Source: an uncultured Pelagibacteraceae bacterium (GTDB taxonomy: Bacteria; Pseudomonadota; Alphaproteobacteria; Pelagibacterales; Pelagibacteraceae). Taken from it: DNA of 64,000 nucleotides. Position numbers and translations under genes: made by a program. The notes beneath the pieces are model-generated. The model saw only the letters and a program-made list of their open reading frames with translations, searched no databases and had not been told where the DNA came from. This document shows, piece by piece, positions 1 to 11,271 of this stretch (the stretch's first letter is position 1; each line of letters begins with the position of its first letter). The stretch spans positions 1-64,000 of the forward strand of contig CACHIS010000002.1 in NCBI GenBank assembly GCA_902579925.1, in the 5' to 3' direction.

Positions 1-65
1 AATATGGACCTCAAAAAAAGAATTTGTCTGAAACATTAAACTTTATTTTGAGTAGAAATAAATGA
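1..65 (+). CDS. ispA: C-terminal end of probable farnesyl diphosphate synthase (partial)
   Basis: An open frame enters from the left edge and ends at a TGA at 63-65, overlapping the dxs ATG as ATGA. The last 20 residues begin YGPQKK and end with FILSRNK. This resembles the usual alphaproteobacterial IspA tail, in which a Tyr-Gly or Phe-Gly segment is followed by a helix ending in Arg-Asp-Arg or Arg-Asn-Lys. ispA commonly sits directly before dxs, which supports the call. Only the tail is visible, so the identity rests on that resemblance and on context. Confidence 0.5.
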   Translation, partial: YGPQKKNLSETLNFILSRNK

Positions 66-1975
66 AAAAGAAATATGAACTATTAGATGAGATTAATTTT
101 CCCTCAGATTTAAAAAAAATACCTGAAACAAAATTACAAAAAGTTGCTGATGAATTAAGAGAGGAAATGATTGATGCTGTCTCTGTGACAGGTGGACATT
201 TAGGAGCAAGTCTTGGGGTAGTAGAATTAACTGTCGCCTTACATTATATCTTTAATACACCTAACGATAAATTAATTTGGGATGTTGGTCATCAATGTTA
301 TCCACATAAAATTTTAACTGGTAGGAAAGATAAGATAAGAACACTAAGGCAAGGCAATGGTCTTTCTGGTTTTACAAAAAGATCAGAAAGTGAGTATGAT
401 CCTTTTGGTGCTGCGCATAGCTCGACATCTATTTCATCAGCACTAGGTATAGCAGAGGCAAACAAACTATCTAATAAATCAGACAATGTAATTGCAGTAA
501 TTGGTGACGGTGCAATCAGTGCAGGAATGGCATATGAAGCTATGAATAATGCTGGAGCCTCTAAAACCAAAATAATCGTAATTTTAAATGATAACGATAT
601 GTCAATTGCTCGACCAGTTGGAGCAATGAGTACTTATTTAGCAAAAATCTTTTCAGGAAAGATTTATTTTAGTTTAAGAGAGACTATAAAATTAATTATG
701 TCAGCCTTTTCAAAAAGATTTAGTGCAAAGGCACGTAAAGCGGAAGATTTGATTAGATCAGCTGTAACAGGTGGAACTTTATTCAGTTCACTTGGATTTT
801 ATTACATTGGTCCAATAGATGGCCATGACTTAAATTCACTAATTCCTATTTTAAAAAATGCTAGGGACTCAAAGCATGAGGGACCAATTTTAATTCATAT
901 TAAATCAAAAAAAGGAAAAGGCTACTCCTTCGCAGAAGAAGCTAACGATAATTATCACGGAGTGTCAAAGTTTAATGTTAAAACTGGAGAACAATCAAAA
1001 AGTTCAAGCACATTACCCTCATATACAAAAGTTTTTGCTAACACTTTAATACAACATGCAAAAAAGGATAGTAAAATTGTAGCTATTACAGCTGCTATGC
1101 CTGATGGAACTGGCCTCAACATTTTCCGCAAAGAATTTCCAGATAGGACCTTTGATGTTGGGATTGCAGAACAGCACGCTGTTACATTTGCTGCAGGTTT
1201 AGCAACAGAAAACTTTAAACCATATGCTGCTATTTATTCTACTTTTCTTCAAAGAGCTTATGATCAAGTGGTTCATGACGTGGCAATCCAAAGTTTACCT
1301 GTTAGATTTGCAATTGATAGAGCAGGACTTGTTGGAGCTGATGGACCAACACATGCTGGTAGCTTTGATACAACTTATTTGTCAACTTTACCAAACTTTG
1401 TTGTCATGGCAGCTAGTGATGAAGCTGAGCTTGTAAGAATGATAAATACCTCAACAGAGATTAATGATAGACCATGTGCATTCAGATACCCAAGAGGAAC
1501 AGGATTAGGTTCTATCTTGCCCTCAATAAACGAAAAAATTGAGATAGGAAAATCGAAAATTATCAAAGAGGGAAAAAAATTAGCGATCCTAAATTTTGGA
1601 GCAAGATTAAATGAAACTTTGAAGGCCGCAGAAAATTTATCAAAAAAAGGTGTATCAATAACAGTTGTTGATGCCAGATTTGCAAAACCTTTAGATGAAA
1701 ATCTCATTTGGCAATTAGCTACAACTCATGAAGCGATTATGACTATTGAGGAGGGTTCAATTGGTGGATTTGGATCTCATGTGGTAAATTTTTTGACAAA
1801 AAAAGGGTTAATGGACTCTAATTTAAAATTTAGATCATTAACTTTACCAGATATTTTTATTGATCAAGATACTCCAGATAAAATGTATAAAGTGGCAAAT
1901 CTTGACTCAGTTTCAATTGAGGAGAAAGTTTTAGATTTACTAAATTCTAATATAGTTTTGAAAAAACAAAATTAA
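62..1975 (+). CDS. dxs: 1-deoxy-D-xylulose-5-phosphate synthase
   Basis: Condenses pyruvate and glyceraldehyde 3-phosphate with thiamine diphosphate to start the MEP isoprenoid pathway in the cytoplasm. The 637 residues match the usual family length. An early GGHLGASLG segment, the thiamine-binding GDG at residues 148-150 followed by a NDN motif, and the pyrimidine-domain motif GIAEQHA with the catalytic Glu near residue 370 are all visible. The C-terminal transketolase domain is complete. The ATG overlaps the stop of the upstream ispA-like frame, so the two are probably co-transcribed and translationally coupled; prenyl synthesis genes are also nearby at 3.7 kb. It converges with aroC, leaving 4 bases between them. 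Confidence 0.97.
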   Translation: MKKKYELLDEINFPSDLKKIPETKLQKVADELREEMIDAVSVTGGHLGASLGVVELTVALHYIFNTPNDKLIWDVGHQCYPHKILTGRKDKIRTLRQGNGLSGFTKRSESEYDPFGAAHSSTSISSALGIAEANKLSNKSDNVIAVIGDGAISAGMAYEAMNNAGASKTKIIVILNDNDMSIARPVGAMSTYLAKIFSGKIYFSLRETIKLIMSAFSKRFSAKARKAEDLIRSAVTGGTLFSSLGFYYIGPIDGHDLNSLIPILKNARDSKHEGPILIHIKSKKGKGYSFAEEANDNYHGVSKFNVKTGEQSKSSSTLPSYTKVFANTLIQHAKKDSKIVAITAAMPDGTGLNIFRKEFPDRTFDVGIAEQHAVTFAAGLATENFKPYAAIYSTFLQRAYDQVVHDVAIQSLPVRFAIDRAGLVGADGPTHAGSFDTTYLSTLPNFVVMAASDEAELVRMINTSTEINDRPCAFRYPRGTGLGSILPSINEKIEIGKSKIIKEGKKLAILNFGARLNETLKAAENLSKKGVSITVVDARFAKPLDENLIWQLATTHEAIMTIEEGSIGGFGSHVVNFLTKKGLMDSNLKFRSLTLPDIFIDQDTPDKMYKVANLDSVSIEEKVLDLLNSNIVLKKQN

Positions 1976-1979
1976 AAAA

Positions 1980-3062
1980 TTAACCACACTGAGCTTTATT
2001 TAGAAGATAATGATCTAACAAAATACACGACAACATAGCCTCACCTACAGGCACTGCTCTAATACCCACACATGGATCATGTCTACCTTTTACTGATATA
2101 TTTGTATTCTCTCCAAACTTATTAATTGTTTTTCTACTTTTTAAAATTGAGGAGGTTGGCTTTACAGCAAAAGAAACAATTATTTCTTGACCTGAAGAAA
2201 TACCTCCTAGAATACCTCCAGCATTATTAGATTTAAACTTTGTTTTTTTTCTATTTTGAGAAATCTCATCTGAATTTTCCTCACCCGACAAATGTGCTGA
2301 GTTCATACCTGAACCAATATTAACTCCTTTTACAGCATTTATACTCATCATACCTGATGCAATGTCAGAATCTAATTTTGAGTATATAGGTGCACCTAAT
2401 CCGGCAGGAATACCATTTGCTCTTACTTCGATTATCGCCCCACATGACGATCCAGCTTTTCTAATATTTAATAAGTATTTTTCCCAGATTTTTAACATTG
2501 ATTTATCGGGGCAAAAAAATGGGTTTTTAGAAATTACTTTATCATCCCATTTATTGGTATCACATCCTAATATTCCAAGTTGGGTTACGGCTCCAGTGAT
2601 TTTAAATCTTTTTCCTAATTTATTTCCTAAAACTTTTTTTGCTACAGCACCCGCTGCAACTCTTGCAGCTGTTTCTCTTGCAGATGATCTACCACCACCC
2701 CTGTAGTCTCTTATTCCATATTTCTTAAAATATGTGAAATCAGCATGTCCCGGTCTAAATTTATCTTTAATATCATTATAATCTTTTGAACGCATATCTT
2801 CGTTGTAAATTAATAATGATATTGGTGTGCCTGTCGTTTTCCCCTCAAAAACTCCTGAAAGAATTTGAACCTTGTCACTTTCCTTCCGCTGCGTAGTAAA
2901 CTTAGATTGCCCAGGTTTTCGTTTATTTAATTCTTTTTGAATATCGGCTTCTTTTAATGGTATTAATGGTGGACACCCATCGATAATACACCCAATAGCT
3001 GGACCATGGGATTCCCCCCAAGTTGTGAATCGAAAAGTCTTTCCAAAAGTATTAAATGACAT
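1980..3062 (-). CDS. aroC: Chorismate synthase
   Basis: Converts 5-enolpyruvylshikimate 3-phosphate to chorismate, the last shikimate-pathway step, using reduced FMN. The 360 residues are the usual bacterial length. The N-terminal signature [11 protein letters not shown], the central RPGHADFTY and [18 protein letters not shown] segments, and the C-terminal [18 protein letters not shown] motif are present in order. It reads toward dxs and away from pdxH; the 33-base gap to pdxH must hold both promoters or starts. Confidence 0.97.
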   Translation of the reverse strand: MSFNTFGKTFRFTTWGESHGPAIGCIIDGCPPLIPLKEADIQKELNKRKPGQSKFTTQRKESDKVQILSGVFEGKTTGTPISLLIYNEDMRSKDYNDIKDKFRPGHADFTYFKKYGIRDYRGGGRSSARETAARVAAGAVAKKVLGNKLGKRFKITGAVTQLGILGCDTNKWDDKVISKNPFFCPDKSMLKIWEKYLLNIRKAGSSCGAIIEVRANGIPAGLGAPIYSKLDSDIASGMMSINAVKGVNIGSGMNSAHLSGEENSDEISQNRKKTKFKSNNAGGILGGISSGQEIIVSFAVKPTSSILKSRKTINKFGENTNISVKGRHDPCVGIRAVPVGEAMLSCILLDHYLLNKAQCG

Positions 3063-3095
3063 TATTTATATTATATAGATTATTTTGTTTAAATT

Positions 3096-3722
3096 ATGAA
3101 TCAAAAAAACTCACTAGGGCTTAATAAATGCTTCTTAGATCTAGATAACCCATTTGAACTATTTCAAAAATGGTTTGAGGAGGCTAAAAAAAAAGAAATT
3201 AATGATCCAAATGCTTTAGCACTTGGTACCGCAAACAAGCAGGGTATTCCCTCAGTAAGAATGGTTTTACTTAAAGGACACAGTGAAAATGGATTTGTTT
3301 TTTATACAAATTTAAATAGTCAGAAAGGAAATGAAATTAAAGAAAACCCAAATGCTACAATGTGCTTTCATTGGAAAAGTCTACTAAGACAAATAAGGAT
3401 AGTTGGAATACTGAAACAAGTAGATAATCAAACAGCTGATGATTACTATAACTCTAGAGAATATGATAGCAGAATAGGTGCTTGGGCCTCAAAACAAAGC
3501 AGTATTCTAAAATCTAGAGATGAACTTTTAGATGCTTTAGAGAATTATAAAAAAAAATATAACGACAAAGATAATGTACCAAGACCAAGCCACTGGTCTG
3601 GATGGAATTTAATACCTTCCACAATTGAGTTTTGGTTAGATGGAGATAATAGAATACATGAAAGGTTAAAGTATTCCTTAGATAAAAATGGTAGTTGGAT
3701 TAAAAGTCTTTTAAGTCCCTAA
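3096..3722 (+). CDS. pdxH: Pyridoxamine/pyridoxine 5'-phosphate oxidase
   Basis: Oxidises pyridoxamine or pyridoxine 5'-phosphate to pyridoxal 5'-phosphate with FMN and oxygen. The 208 residues match the family. The FMN-binding region runs from SVRMVLLKG through FYTNLNSQKG, the RQIRIVG strand follows, and the C-terminal domain carries RIHERLKYS and a Trp near the end. These are typical PdxH landmarks. It is divergent from aroC, and its last four bases overlap the stop of the convergent prenyl synthase. Confidence 0.95.
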   Translation: MNQKNSLGLNKCFLDLDNPFELFQKWFEEAKKKEINDPNALALGTANKQGIPSVRMVLLKGHSENGFVFYTNLNSQKGNEIKENPNATMCFHWKSLLRQIRIVGILKQVDNQTADDYYNSREYDSRIGAWASKQSSILKSRDELLDALENYKKKYNDKDNVPRPSHWSGWNLIPSTIEFWLDGDNRIHERLKYSLDKNGSWIKSLLSP

Positions 3723-4732
3723 AAATCTCTAGACAAACTAAATGAAGTTAAATTTTCAAGAATACTTTTTTCATTGCAATCTTTAAATATCGATAACGAG
3801 TTTGACGCTAAATTTATGTAATGGTTTGCTTTTTGATAACATTCTTTAATAATTTCATATTGTTTGATTATAGATAATGTATAATTAAAATCACTTTCAT
3901 CTCTTCTATCTTTTAAAAAAACACCTTTAAGACTTTCCTTTTCTTTTAGATTTGCTTTTTGAAATAACAAGATTATTGGTAGAGTAACTTTCCCTTCATA
4001 AAAATCTTTGCCAATTTTTTTTCCAAATAACTTTAACTCAGAATTGTAATCTAAAGTATCATCAGCCATTTGGAACGTTAATCCCAAATTCCTTCCATAA
4101 AATTCTAAAGCTTCTTTTTCCTTAGAGGTCATATCTGACAAAATTGCACCAACTTTGGTAGCTGCTGCAAATAATTCAGCAGTTTTTGCAGAGATTATTT
4201 TTAAATAAGTTTCCTCCAACATATCTACCTCACCTCTATGCTGTAATTGAAGAACTTCTCCTTGAGCAATCTTAGAGGAAGTTGAGGATAATAATTTTAA
4301 GACTTCAATATTTCCATCATCTACCATCATTTCAAAACATCTACTAAGTAAATAATCTCCAACTAAAACAGAAGAATGGTTATCCCAAACTTTGTTTAAA
4401 GTTTTTCTCCCTCTTCTGATAGATCCATTATCTATTACGTCATCGTGCATTAAAGTTGCTGAGTGAATAAGTTCTACACAAGCAGCTAAATTTATATCTC
4501 TAGTTCCTTTTGAATATCCACATAATTTTGCAGAACCTAGAGTTAGTAAAGCTCTTAATCTTTTTCCACCTGTATCAAGGTGATAGTTTGTCATCTTCTG
4601 AACTAAGTCGACTTTGCTCTCTAATTTAGACTTTATTTTTTCTTCAACTAACATCAATTTATCTTCAACTGAATTTTTAAGTTGAAAATATGAATTATTG
4701 ATTTTGTTCTTTAACTGTATGACACTTCCCAT
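3719..4732 (-). CDS. ispB: Long-chain (octaprenyl-type) polyprenyl diphosphate synthase
   Basis: Elongates farnesyl diphosphate with isopentenyl diphosphate to make the ubiquinone side chain. The 337 residues carry GGKRLR (55-60), the first Asp-rich motif DDVID (97-101) and the second DDTLD (224-228). Small residues lie just upstream of the first motif, with Ala at position 92, where short-chain enzymes have aromatics; this points to a long product. The exact chain length (octa-, nona- or decaprenyl) cannot be read from the sequence. The gene stands alone on the minus strand, tail to tail with pdxH. Confidence 0.9.
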   Translation of the reverse strand: MGSVIQLKNKINNSYFQLKNSVEDKLMLVEEKIKSKLESKVDLVQKMTNYHLDTGGKRLRALLTLGSAKLCGYSKGTRDINLAACVELIHSATLMHDDVIDNGSIRRGRKTLNKVWDNHSSVLVGDYLLSRCFEMMVDDGNIEVLKLLSSTSSKIAQGEVLQLQHRGEVDMLEETYLKIISAKTAELFAAATKVGAILSDMTSKEKEALEFYGRNLGLTFQMADDTLDYNSELKLFGKKIGKDFYEGKVTLPIILLFQKANLKEKESLKGVFLKDRRDESDFNYTLSIIKQYEIIKECYQKANHYINLASNSLSIFKDCNEKSILENLTSFSLSRDF

Positions 4733-4845
4733 TTATTGGGCAAATTAGTATAATAGGTTGCTTTTGATACTTATCAATTGACGCACCTGAATCTTCAATT
4801 ATAAGGTGTCTTTATATTCACAAAAAAATTCTATAAATACTAAAA

Positions 4846-5652
4846 ATGCTCTCTTTTTTTAAAAAGAAAAAAATTATTCCACATATTAAGCTAAGCGGCG
4901 TAATTGGAAATGTTGGTAAATTTAAACAAGGTATAGATTTTTCTGGTCAAGAGGAGATTATTTTAAAAGCTTTTTCAGTTAAAAAAGCACCATGTGTAGC
5001 TATTACAATTAACTCCCCTGGCGGTTCTCCTGTCCAATCACATTTAATTTATAGTCTAATTAGACAACAGGCAAAAAAAAATAAAAAAAAAGTAATAGTT
5101 TTTGCTGAAGATGTAGCAGCCTCTGGTGGATATCTAATTGCGTGTGCAGGTGATGAAATTTATGCGAACTCAAGTTCAATAATAGGCTCGATTGGGGTTA
5201 TTTATTCTTCTTTTGGTTTTACAGAATTGATTAAAAAGATAGGTGTCGAAAGAAGAGTGCATACTGCAGGGAAAAATAAAAGTAATTTAGACCCATTTCT
5301 AGATGAAAAAAAGGAAGACATTGAAAGATTAAAAAATATTCAATTAGATTTACATAAAGATTTCATAGATGTGGTCGAAAAAAGCAGGTCATCAAAACTT
5401 AAAAAATCTGAGGTAGAATTATTTTCAGGTGAATTTTGGTCAGGTAGAAAAGCTAAAGATCTTGGTTTGATAGATGAGATAGGAAATACAAATCAAATTT
5501 TAAAAGAAAAATTTGGAGAAGACGTTGTTATTAAAAAATTTGAAAGATCAAAAAGTTGGCTTAGTAAAAAATTATCTTCTTCAAATGACCATGTCGATAA
5601 ATTAGCAAATATATTAGAGGAAAAATCAGTTTGGCAAAAATATGGCCTCTAA
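4846..5652 (+). CDS. S49-family (SohB/SppA-like) serine peptidase
   Basis: A 268-residue single-domain member of the signal-peptide-peptidase family S49. INSPGGSP (55-62) forms the oxyanion region. AASGGY (91-96) holds the probable nucleophile Ser93, and the probable general-base Lys145 lies in [13 protein letters not shown] follows the nucleophile, as in SppA. Unlike SppA or SohB of E. coli it has no N-terminal membrane segment, only a Lys-rich start, so location and substrate are open. It overlaps glyQ by 11 bases and heads the plus-strand unit that includes glyS and ppdK. Confidence 0.85.
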   Translation: MLSFFKKKKIIPHIKLSGVIGNVGKFKQGIDFSGQEEIILKAFSVKKAPCVAITINSPGGSPVQSHLIYSLIRQQAKKNKKKVIVFAEDVAASGGYLIACAGDEIYANSSSIIGSIGVIYSSFGFTELIKKIGVERRVHTAGKNKSNLDPFLDEKKEDIERLKNIQLDLHKDFIDVVEKSRSSKLKKSEVELFSGEFWSGRKAKDLGLIDEIGNTNQILKEKFGEDVVIKKFERSKSWLSKKLSSSNDHVDKLANILEEKSVWQKYGL

Positions 5653-6523
5653 AAAAAATAAAAAAAAACCAAAATTTCAAACTTTCCAAGATACAATTAT
5701 TAATCTTCAAAAGTTTTGGAATAAGAATGGATGTGTAATTTTACAACCTTATGATATGGAAGTTGGAGCTGGAACATTTCATCCAGCTACTACTCTAAGA
5801 TCTCTTGGGCCTAAGCCATGGAAAGCAGCGTATGTTCAACCTTCACGAAGACCTACAGATGGAAGATATGGAGATAATCCAAATAGACTTCAGCATTATT
5901 ATCAATTTCAAGTTATAATAAAACCCTCTCCAATTAATATTAAAAAACTTTATTTAAATAGTTTGTCAGTAATAGGAATTAATCATAAAGAACACGATAT
6001 AAGATTTGTTGAAGATGATTGGGAAAGCCCAACTCTAGGAGCTGCAGGTCTTGGATGGGAAGTTTGGTGTGATGGCATGGAAATATCTCAATTTACATAT
6101 TTTCAACAAATGGCAGGTTTTGAATGTAAACCAGTTTCAGTGGAGATAACCTACGGCCTTGAAAGAATTTGTATGTTTACCCAGCAGAAAAAAAATGTTT
6201 ATGATTTAGTTTGGAATGATGAGGGTGTTGACTACAGGGAAGTTTTTCATCAATCAGAAAAAGAATTTTCAGCTTATAACTTTGAGCATGCTAATACAGA
6301 AAATTTATTTAAAATATTTGATATGCATGAGAGTGAAGCAAAATCATTAGTTGAAAAAAATATATCTTTACCTGCATACGATCAGTGTTTGAAAGCTAGT
6401 CATATATTTAACGTATTAGATGCTCGTGGAGCAATTAGTGTTGCGCAAAGGGCAGAATATATTAGTCGAATAAGAGAAATCACAAAACAAGCTGCTACAA
6501 TTTGGGTACAGTCGCAAACATAG
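5642..6523 (+). CDS. glyQ: Glycyl-tRNA synthetase alpha subunit
   Basis: Catalytic subunit of the heterotetrameric bacterial glycyl-tRNA synthetase, which charges tRNA-Gly. The 293 residues are the normal size. The family block [14 protein letters not shown], the class II motif region around [18 protein letters not shown], and GLERICMF are all present. The start overlaps the upstream peptidase gene by 11 bases, and only one base separates the stop from the glyS ATG, so the two subunits are clearly co-expressed. A Lys-rich leader of about 12 residues precedes the conserved core. Confidence 0.97.
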   Translation: MASKKNKKKPKFQTFQDTIINLQKFWNKNGCVILQPYDMEVGAGTFHPATTLRSLGPKPWKAAYVQPSRRPTDGRYGDNPNRLQHYYQFQVIIKPSPINIKKLYLNSLSVIGINHKEHDIRFVEDDWESPTLGAAGLGWEVWCDGMEISQFTYFQQMAGFECKPVSVEITYGLERICMFTQQKKNVYDLVWNDEGVDYREVFHQSEKEFSAYNFEHANTENLFKIFDMHESEAKSLVEKNISLPAYDQCLKASHIFNVLDARGAISVAQRAEYISRIREITKQAATIWVQSQT

Positions 6524-6524
6524 A

Positions 6525-8597
6525 ATGTCAGAATTTTTTTTAGAGCTATTTAGTGAAGAAATTCCTGCCGGGCTTCAAAAAAATTTAAGAGAAAAAATTT
6601 TAGAAGATTTTAAAAATTTATTTGAGGAAAAATCAATAAGATCAAAAAAAAATTTTTCTTTTTCAACTCCAAATAGGTTAGTTCTAGTTTTTGAAGGCCT
6701 AGATAAACAAATTAAAATTAAATCTAAAGAGATTAGAGGCCCTAAAACTAGCGCTCCTGAACAAGCGTTGGAGGGTTTTTTGAGATCAAACAAAATTAAC
6801 AAAAAGGATTTATTTAAAAAAAAAACCGAGAAGGACGAATTTTATTTTTACAAAACTTTAAAAACCTCATTAAAAACACATGATTTACTTACTGAATTCA
6901 TTCCAAAAATTTTGAGTAACTATCAATGGAAAAAATCAATGAAATGGGGTGAATTTGATTTAAATTGGGGAAGACCATTAAAATCAATTTTATCAATATT
7001 TGATAAAAAAATTTTAAGTTTTAAATTTCATCATTTAGCTTCCTCTAATTTGACTTTTTCAGATAAAGATTTTGAGGAAAAAAAAAGATCTTTTGAAAAT
7101 TTTAAGAAATATGAAAAATTTTTTGAAGATAATGGAGTTATCGTTAATCAAAATAAAAGATTAAAAATAATCAATAAATCTTTTTTAAAGATATTAGGGA
7201 AAAAAAGGTTAAAAATTAATGAAAATCCTAAATTAATGGATGAGGTTGTAAATTTAGTAGATAGCCCAAATGTTTTATTGTGCAAATTTGATAAAAAATT
7301 TTTATCGGTTCCTAAAGAGATTTTGACCCTAACAATGGAGTCTCACCAGAAATATTTTCCAACATTTAATGATAAAAATGAAATTACAAATGAATTTTTA
7401 ATTGTAACAAATAAAAAAGACAAAAAAGGTCTCATTAAAATAGGTAATGAAAGGGTAGTTGATGCAAGATTAAGTGATGCAGAATTTTTTTGGAATAAAG
7501 ATAAAACTCAAAATTTAGTAAAAAAGGTGTCAGAATTAAAATCAATGAATTTTTTTAAAGGGCTTGGATCTTATTTTGACAAAGTTCAACGAATGAGAAA
7601 AATTGGTGGAATGATTTCAGATGAATTGTTAATTAGTAAAGAGAAAGTAGAATTGTTAGCATCAATTTGTAAGACTGATCTTACTTCTGATCTTGTTGGT
7701 GAATTTCCTGAACTTCAGGGACTTATGGGAGGGTACTTTTCTGAATATCAAGGATTTGATAAAGATATTTCCTTAGCTATCTCTGAGCAATATTTACCAA
7801 TTGGACTCAATTCAATTGTTCCAAAAAAACCACTCAGTGTCACGTTATCAATTACAGATAAGATTGATACCTTAGTTGGTTTTTTTGGTATTAACGAGAA
7901 ACCTACAAGTTCAAAGGACCCATTAGCATTGAGGAGAGTTGCTCTCGGTATAATAAGAACCACTATAGAAAATAGAAAGAATTTGAAAATAAATGATCTT
8001 TTGAATTATTCCTCACGCCTTTACGATGACCAGGGATACAATCTTGAAAACAAAAATTTACAAAAAGAATTACAGGATTTTTTAAAAGATAGATTTAGAT
8101 ACTATCTTAAAGACAAAGAAATACGTTACGATATAATTGAGGCGACTTTATCATCATTTTCATTAAATAATTTATTTTCATCTTTTGAAAAAGCAAAATG
8201 TCTTAATAAGGTAATTAACACCCAAATTGGTATAGACATCAATTCAAGTTATAAAAGAGCATCAAACATTTTAGATCATGAGATGAAAAATAACGAGATT
8301 GAAATAAATGATACAACTGATCCTGGTATTTTTAAAAGTGATTTTGAAAAAAACTTATATAAAAAAATTAATGATATTAAAAAATATTACTCTGCCATAA
8401 ACAGTGATGAAAATTGTGAAAAATCATTATCAATTTTAGCTGAAACTAAAAAAGAAGTTTTTGAATTTTTTGATAATGTAAAAGTTAATGAGGATAATGA
8501 AACTTTAAGAAAAAATCGTTTGGAACTTATTAATATGTTATGTAAAACGTTTCAAAATTATATAAATTTTCGATTTTTAAAAGCTCATAATGAATAA
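6525..8597 (+). CDS. glyS: Glycyl-tRNA synthetase beta subunit
   Basis: Large tRNA-binding subunit that pairs with GlyQ. The 690 residues begin with the family signature FLELFSEEIPAG, then GPKTSAPEQALEGFLR and MESHQKYFP, and a central segment with GSYFDKVQR and KTDLTSDLVGEFPELQG. The C-terminal part holds SSKDPLALRR and an anticodon-binding-like region. Length is close to that of other bacterial GlyS proteins. Its last eight bases overlap the ppdK start, continuing a tight operon. Confidence 0.97.
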   Translation: MSEFFLELFSEEIPAGLQKNLREKILEDFKNLFEEKSIRSKKNFSFSTPNRLVLVFEGLDKQIKIKSKEIRGPKTSAPEQALEGFLRSNKINKKDLFKKKTEKDEFYFYKTLKTSLKTHDLLTEFIPKILSNYQWKKSMKWGEFDLNWGRPLKSILSIFDKKILSFKFHHLASSNLTFSDKDFEEKKRSFENFKKYEKFFEDNGVIVNQNKRLKIINKSFLKILGKKRLKINENPKLMDEVVNLVDSPNVLLCKFDKKFLSVPKEILTLTMESHQKYFPTFNDKNEITNEFLIVTNKKDKKGLIKIGNERVVDARLSDAEFFWNKDKTQNLVKKVSELKSMNFFKGLGSYFDKVQRMRKIGGMISDELLISKEKVELLASICKTDLTSDLVGEFPELQGLMGGYFSEYQGFDKDISLAISEQYLPIGLNSIVPKKPLSVTLSITDKIDTLVGFFGINEKPTSSKDPLALRRVALGIIRTTIENRKNLKINDLLNYSSRLYDDQGYNLENKNLQKELQDFLKDRFRYYLKDKEIRYDIIEATLSSFSLNNLFSSFEKAKCLNKVINTQIGIDINSSYKRASNILDHEMKNNEIEINDTTDPGIFKSDFEKNLYKKINDIKKYYSAINSDENCEKSLSILAETKKEVFEFFDNVKVNEDNETLRKNRLELINMLCKTFQNYINFRFLKAHNE

Positions 8598-11256
8598 GTT
8601 AATTCTTAATTTTAAATCAAAAGAATCAAAAAAAACAAAAGATCCAAAAAATTTTTTGGGTGGAAAAGGTGCAAATTTATCTGAAATGGGAAGAATGGGT
8701 TTACCAGTACCTCCTGGTTTTACTATCTCAACAAAGGTGTGCGAAATTTTTTATAAGGATAAAAAAAAATTAAATTCCAAATTAATTAGCCAAATAAAAA
8801 AAGAAATTAAAACATTAGAAGAAGATGTATCAAAAAAATTTGGAGATTCAAAAAATCCTCTTCTTTTATCAGTTCGATCTGGAGCAAGAGTTTCAATGCC
8901 AGGTATGATGGATACAATTCTGAATTTAGGACTAAACGATAAAACAGTGGTTGCTTTGGCCAACAAAACATCAAACGGAAGATTTGCGAAAGATAGTTAT
9001 AGAAGGTTTATTCAAATGTACGGGAATGTAGTCATGGGTGTTGAAAGTTACAATTTTGAAGAATTGATAGAAAATTATAAATTAACAAAAGGTGTACTGC
9101 TAGATACGGATCTTGATGAAAAGGATTGGGATGGGTTAATAAATGATTTTAAAGATTTAGTTAAAGAAAAGACCAGTAAAGATTTTCCTCAAGATGTTTA
9201 TCATCAATTATTCGGTGCAATATGTGCTGTATTTTTATCTTGGGAAAGCAAAAGAGCGAAAGTTTACAGAAAGTTGAATCAAATTCCTTCTGAATGGGGA
9301 ACGGCTGTTAATGTGCAATCTATGGTTTTTGGAAATATGGGTAATGATTGTGCAACAGGAGTTGTCTTCACCAGAAACCCTTCAGATGGATCTAATGATA
9401 TTTATGGAGAATATTTGATTAATGCCCAAGGAGAAGATGTTGTAGCTGGAACAAGAACTCCCCAGTATATTACAAAGAAGGCAAGAAAAGAGGCAAAAGT
9501 TAATGATGTATCTATGGAAGAATCAATGCCGAAAGTATATCACGAATTATATAAAATTTTAAAAAAACTCGAGAAACATTATAAGGACATGCAAGATGTA
9601 GAGTTTACTGTTGAAAGAAATAAACTTTGGATATTACAAACTCGATCTGGAAAAAGAACATCAAAATCAGCAGTAAAAATCGCTGTTGATATGGTTAGAG
9701 AAAAGTTAATCAATAAAAATGATGCTGTTTTAAGAGTTGATCCTAACTCTTTAGACACGCTTTTGCATCCTACTTTAGATGAAAAAAGTTCAATCAAGGT
9801 TATAGCAAACGGTCTTCCGGCGTCTCCTGGTGCAGTAAGTGGAAAAGTAGTTTTCACTTCAGAGGAGGCTGAAAGATTTAATGATATGATGCAAGATACA
9901 ATCTTAGTTAGAGTTGAAACTTCTCCAGAAGATATTCAAGGAATGCATGCTGCGAAGGGAATTTTAACTTCAAGAGGAGGTATGACTAGTCATGCAGCTG
10001 TTGTAGCTAGGGGAATGGGAAGACCTTGTGTTTCTGGTTCAAGCGAAATTGAAATTAATTATGATAAAAAAGTTTTTAAAACATCTTCGGCTGAGATCAA
10101 AGAAGGTGAAACAATTACTATTGACGGTTCTACGGGAAGAATAATTTTAGGTACAGTTCCGACTATAAAACCTGAGATATCAGGAGATTTTTCAAAATTG
10201 ATGAGCTGGGCCGATAAAATTAGAAAACTTAAGGTACGAACTAACTCTGAGACTCCTCTAGACACTAAAACAGCCAGAGATTTTGGTGCAGAGGGAATTG
10301 GACTTTGTAGGACCGAACATATGTTTTTTGATGAAGAAAGAATTTTATCAGTACGAGAAATGATTTTATCAAAAACGCTAGATGATAGATCTAATGCTTT
10401 AAAAAAAATTCTACCACATCAAAAAAAAGATTTTATGGAGATATTCAAAATTATGCATGGGCTTCCAGTTACTGTAAGATTATTAGATCCACCATTACAT
10501 GAATTTTTACCGAAATCTGATAAAGAAATTTCAGAAGTAGCTAATGTTGTTGGATCAGACAAAAAAGATATTGAAAGCAGAATAGAAGAACTTCATGAAC
10601 AAAATCCAATGTTAGGACATAGAGGTTGTAGACTTGGCATTTCATTTCCTGAAATTTATGAGATGCAATGTAGAGCGATATTCGAGGCTCTTGCAGACTT
10701 AAAAAAAAACAAACAAAAATTTGCTTTTCCCGAGATAATGATTCCTTTAGTTTCAACCGAAGCCGAGATTAAAATAATGAAAGATTTAGTAATTAACACT
10801 GCAAGAAAAGTTCAAAAAGAAAATAAAACTAAAATTGAATTTCTTGTGGGTACAATGATTGAGTTACCTAGAGCAGCAATTAAGGCTGATGATATTGCAA
10901 AACATGCTGAATTCTTTAGTTTTGGCACTAATGATTTAACACAAACAACTTTTGGAATAAGTAGAGATGATAGTGGTAAATTTTTAAATGATTATATAGA
11001 TAACAAGATTTTTACTATTGACCCGTTTGTATCCATTGATGACGGAGTGAAAGATTTAGTCGAAATAGCGGTTTCTAAAGGAAAAAAACAAAATAAAAAA
11101 ATTAAATTAGGTATATGTGGTGAACATGGCGGTGATCCAAAGAGTATTAAATTTTGTTCAAAAGCTGGGCTTAATTATGTTTCCTGTTCACCTTATAGAG
11201 TTCCTATAGCTAGATTAGCAGCGGCACAGGCTGAGCTTTTGAAAAATAAAAATTAA
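8590..11256 (+). CDS. ppdK: Pyruvate, phosphate dikinase
   Basis: Interconverts pyruvate + ATP + phosphate with PEP + AMP + diphosphate. The 888 residues show the N-terminal nucleotide-binding domain (KGANLSEM, then SVRSGARVSMPGMMDTILNLG). The central phosphohistidine domain carries GGMTSHAAVVARGMGRP with the phosphorylated His. The C-terminal PEP-binding domain has FGTNDLTQTTFG and the catalytic Cys in GICGEHGGDP. With ppc at 25.5 kb it gives a pyruvate to PEP to oxaloacetate route for refilling the TCA cycle, or reversible gluconeogenic flow. It overlaps glyS by 8 bases. Confidence 0.97.
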   Translation: MNKLILNFKSKESKKTKDPKNFLGGKGANLSEMGRMGLPVPPGFTISTKVCEIFYKDKKKLNSKLISQIKKEIKTLEEDVSKKFGDSKNPLLLSVRSGARVSMPGMMDTILNLGLNDKTVVALANKTSNGRFAKDSYRRFIQMYGNVVMGVESYNFEELIENYKLTKGVLLDTDLDEKDWDGLINDFKDLVKEKTSKDFPQDVYHQLFGAICAVFLSWESKRAKVYRKLNQIPSEWGTAVNVQSMVFGNMGNDCATGVVFTRNPSDGSNDIYGEYLINAQGEDVVAGTRTPQYITKKARKEAKVNDVSMEESMPKVYHELYKILKKLEKHYKDMQDVEFTVERNKLWILQTRSGKRTSKSAVKIAVDMVREKLINKNDAVLRVDPNSLDTLLHPTLDEKSSIKVIANGLPASPGAVSGKVVFTSEEAERFNDMMQDTILVRVETSPEDIQGMHAAKGILTSRGGMTSHAAVVARGMGRPCVSGSSEIEINYDKKVFKTSSAEIKEGETITIDGSTGRIILGTVPTIKPEISGDFSKLMSWADKIRKLKVRTNSETPLDTKTARDFGAEGIGLCRTEHMFFDEERILSVREMILSKTLDDRSNALKKILPHQKKDFMEIFKIMHGLPVTVRLLDPPLHEFLPKSDKEISEVANVVGSDKKDIESRIEELHEQNPMLGHRGCRLGISFPEIYEMQCRAIFEALADLKKNKQKFAFPEIMIPLVSTEAEIKIMKDLVINTARKVQKENKTKIEFLVGTMIELPRAAIKADDIAKHAEFFSFGTNDLTQTTFGISRDDSGKFLNDYIDNKIFTIDPFVSIDDGVKDLVEIAVSKGKKQNKKIKLGICGEHGGDPKSIKFCSKAGLNYVSCSPYRVPIARLAAAQAELLKNKN

Positions 11257-11271
11257 AAAAAATCTTATAAT

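Noticed and set aside
2362-2706. 114-codon open frame antisense to aroC
   Set aside because: Shadow of the conserved chorismate synthase frame.
4733-4845. Possible riboswitch upstream of the S49-glyQ-glyS-ppdK unit
   Set aside because: Only a short, imperfect CACCT/AGGTG pairing was found; nothing resembling a glycine aptamer.
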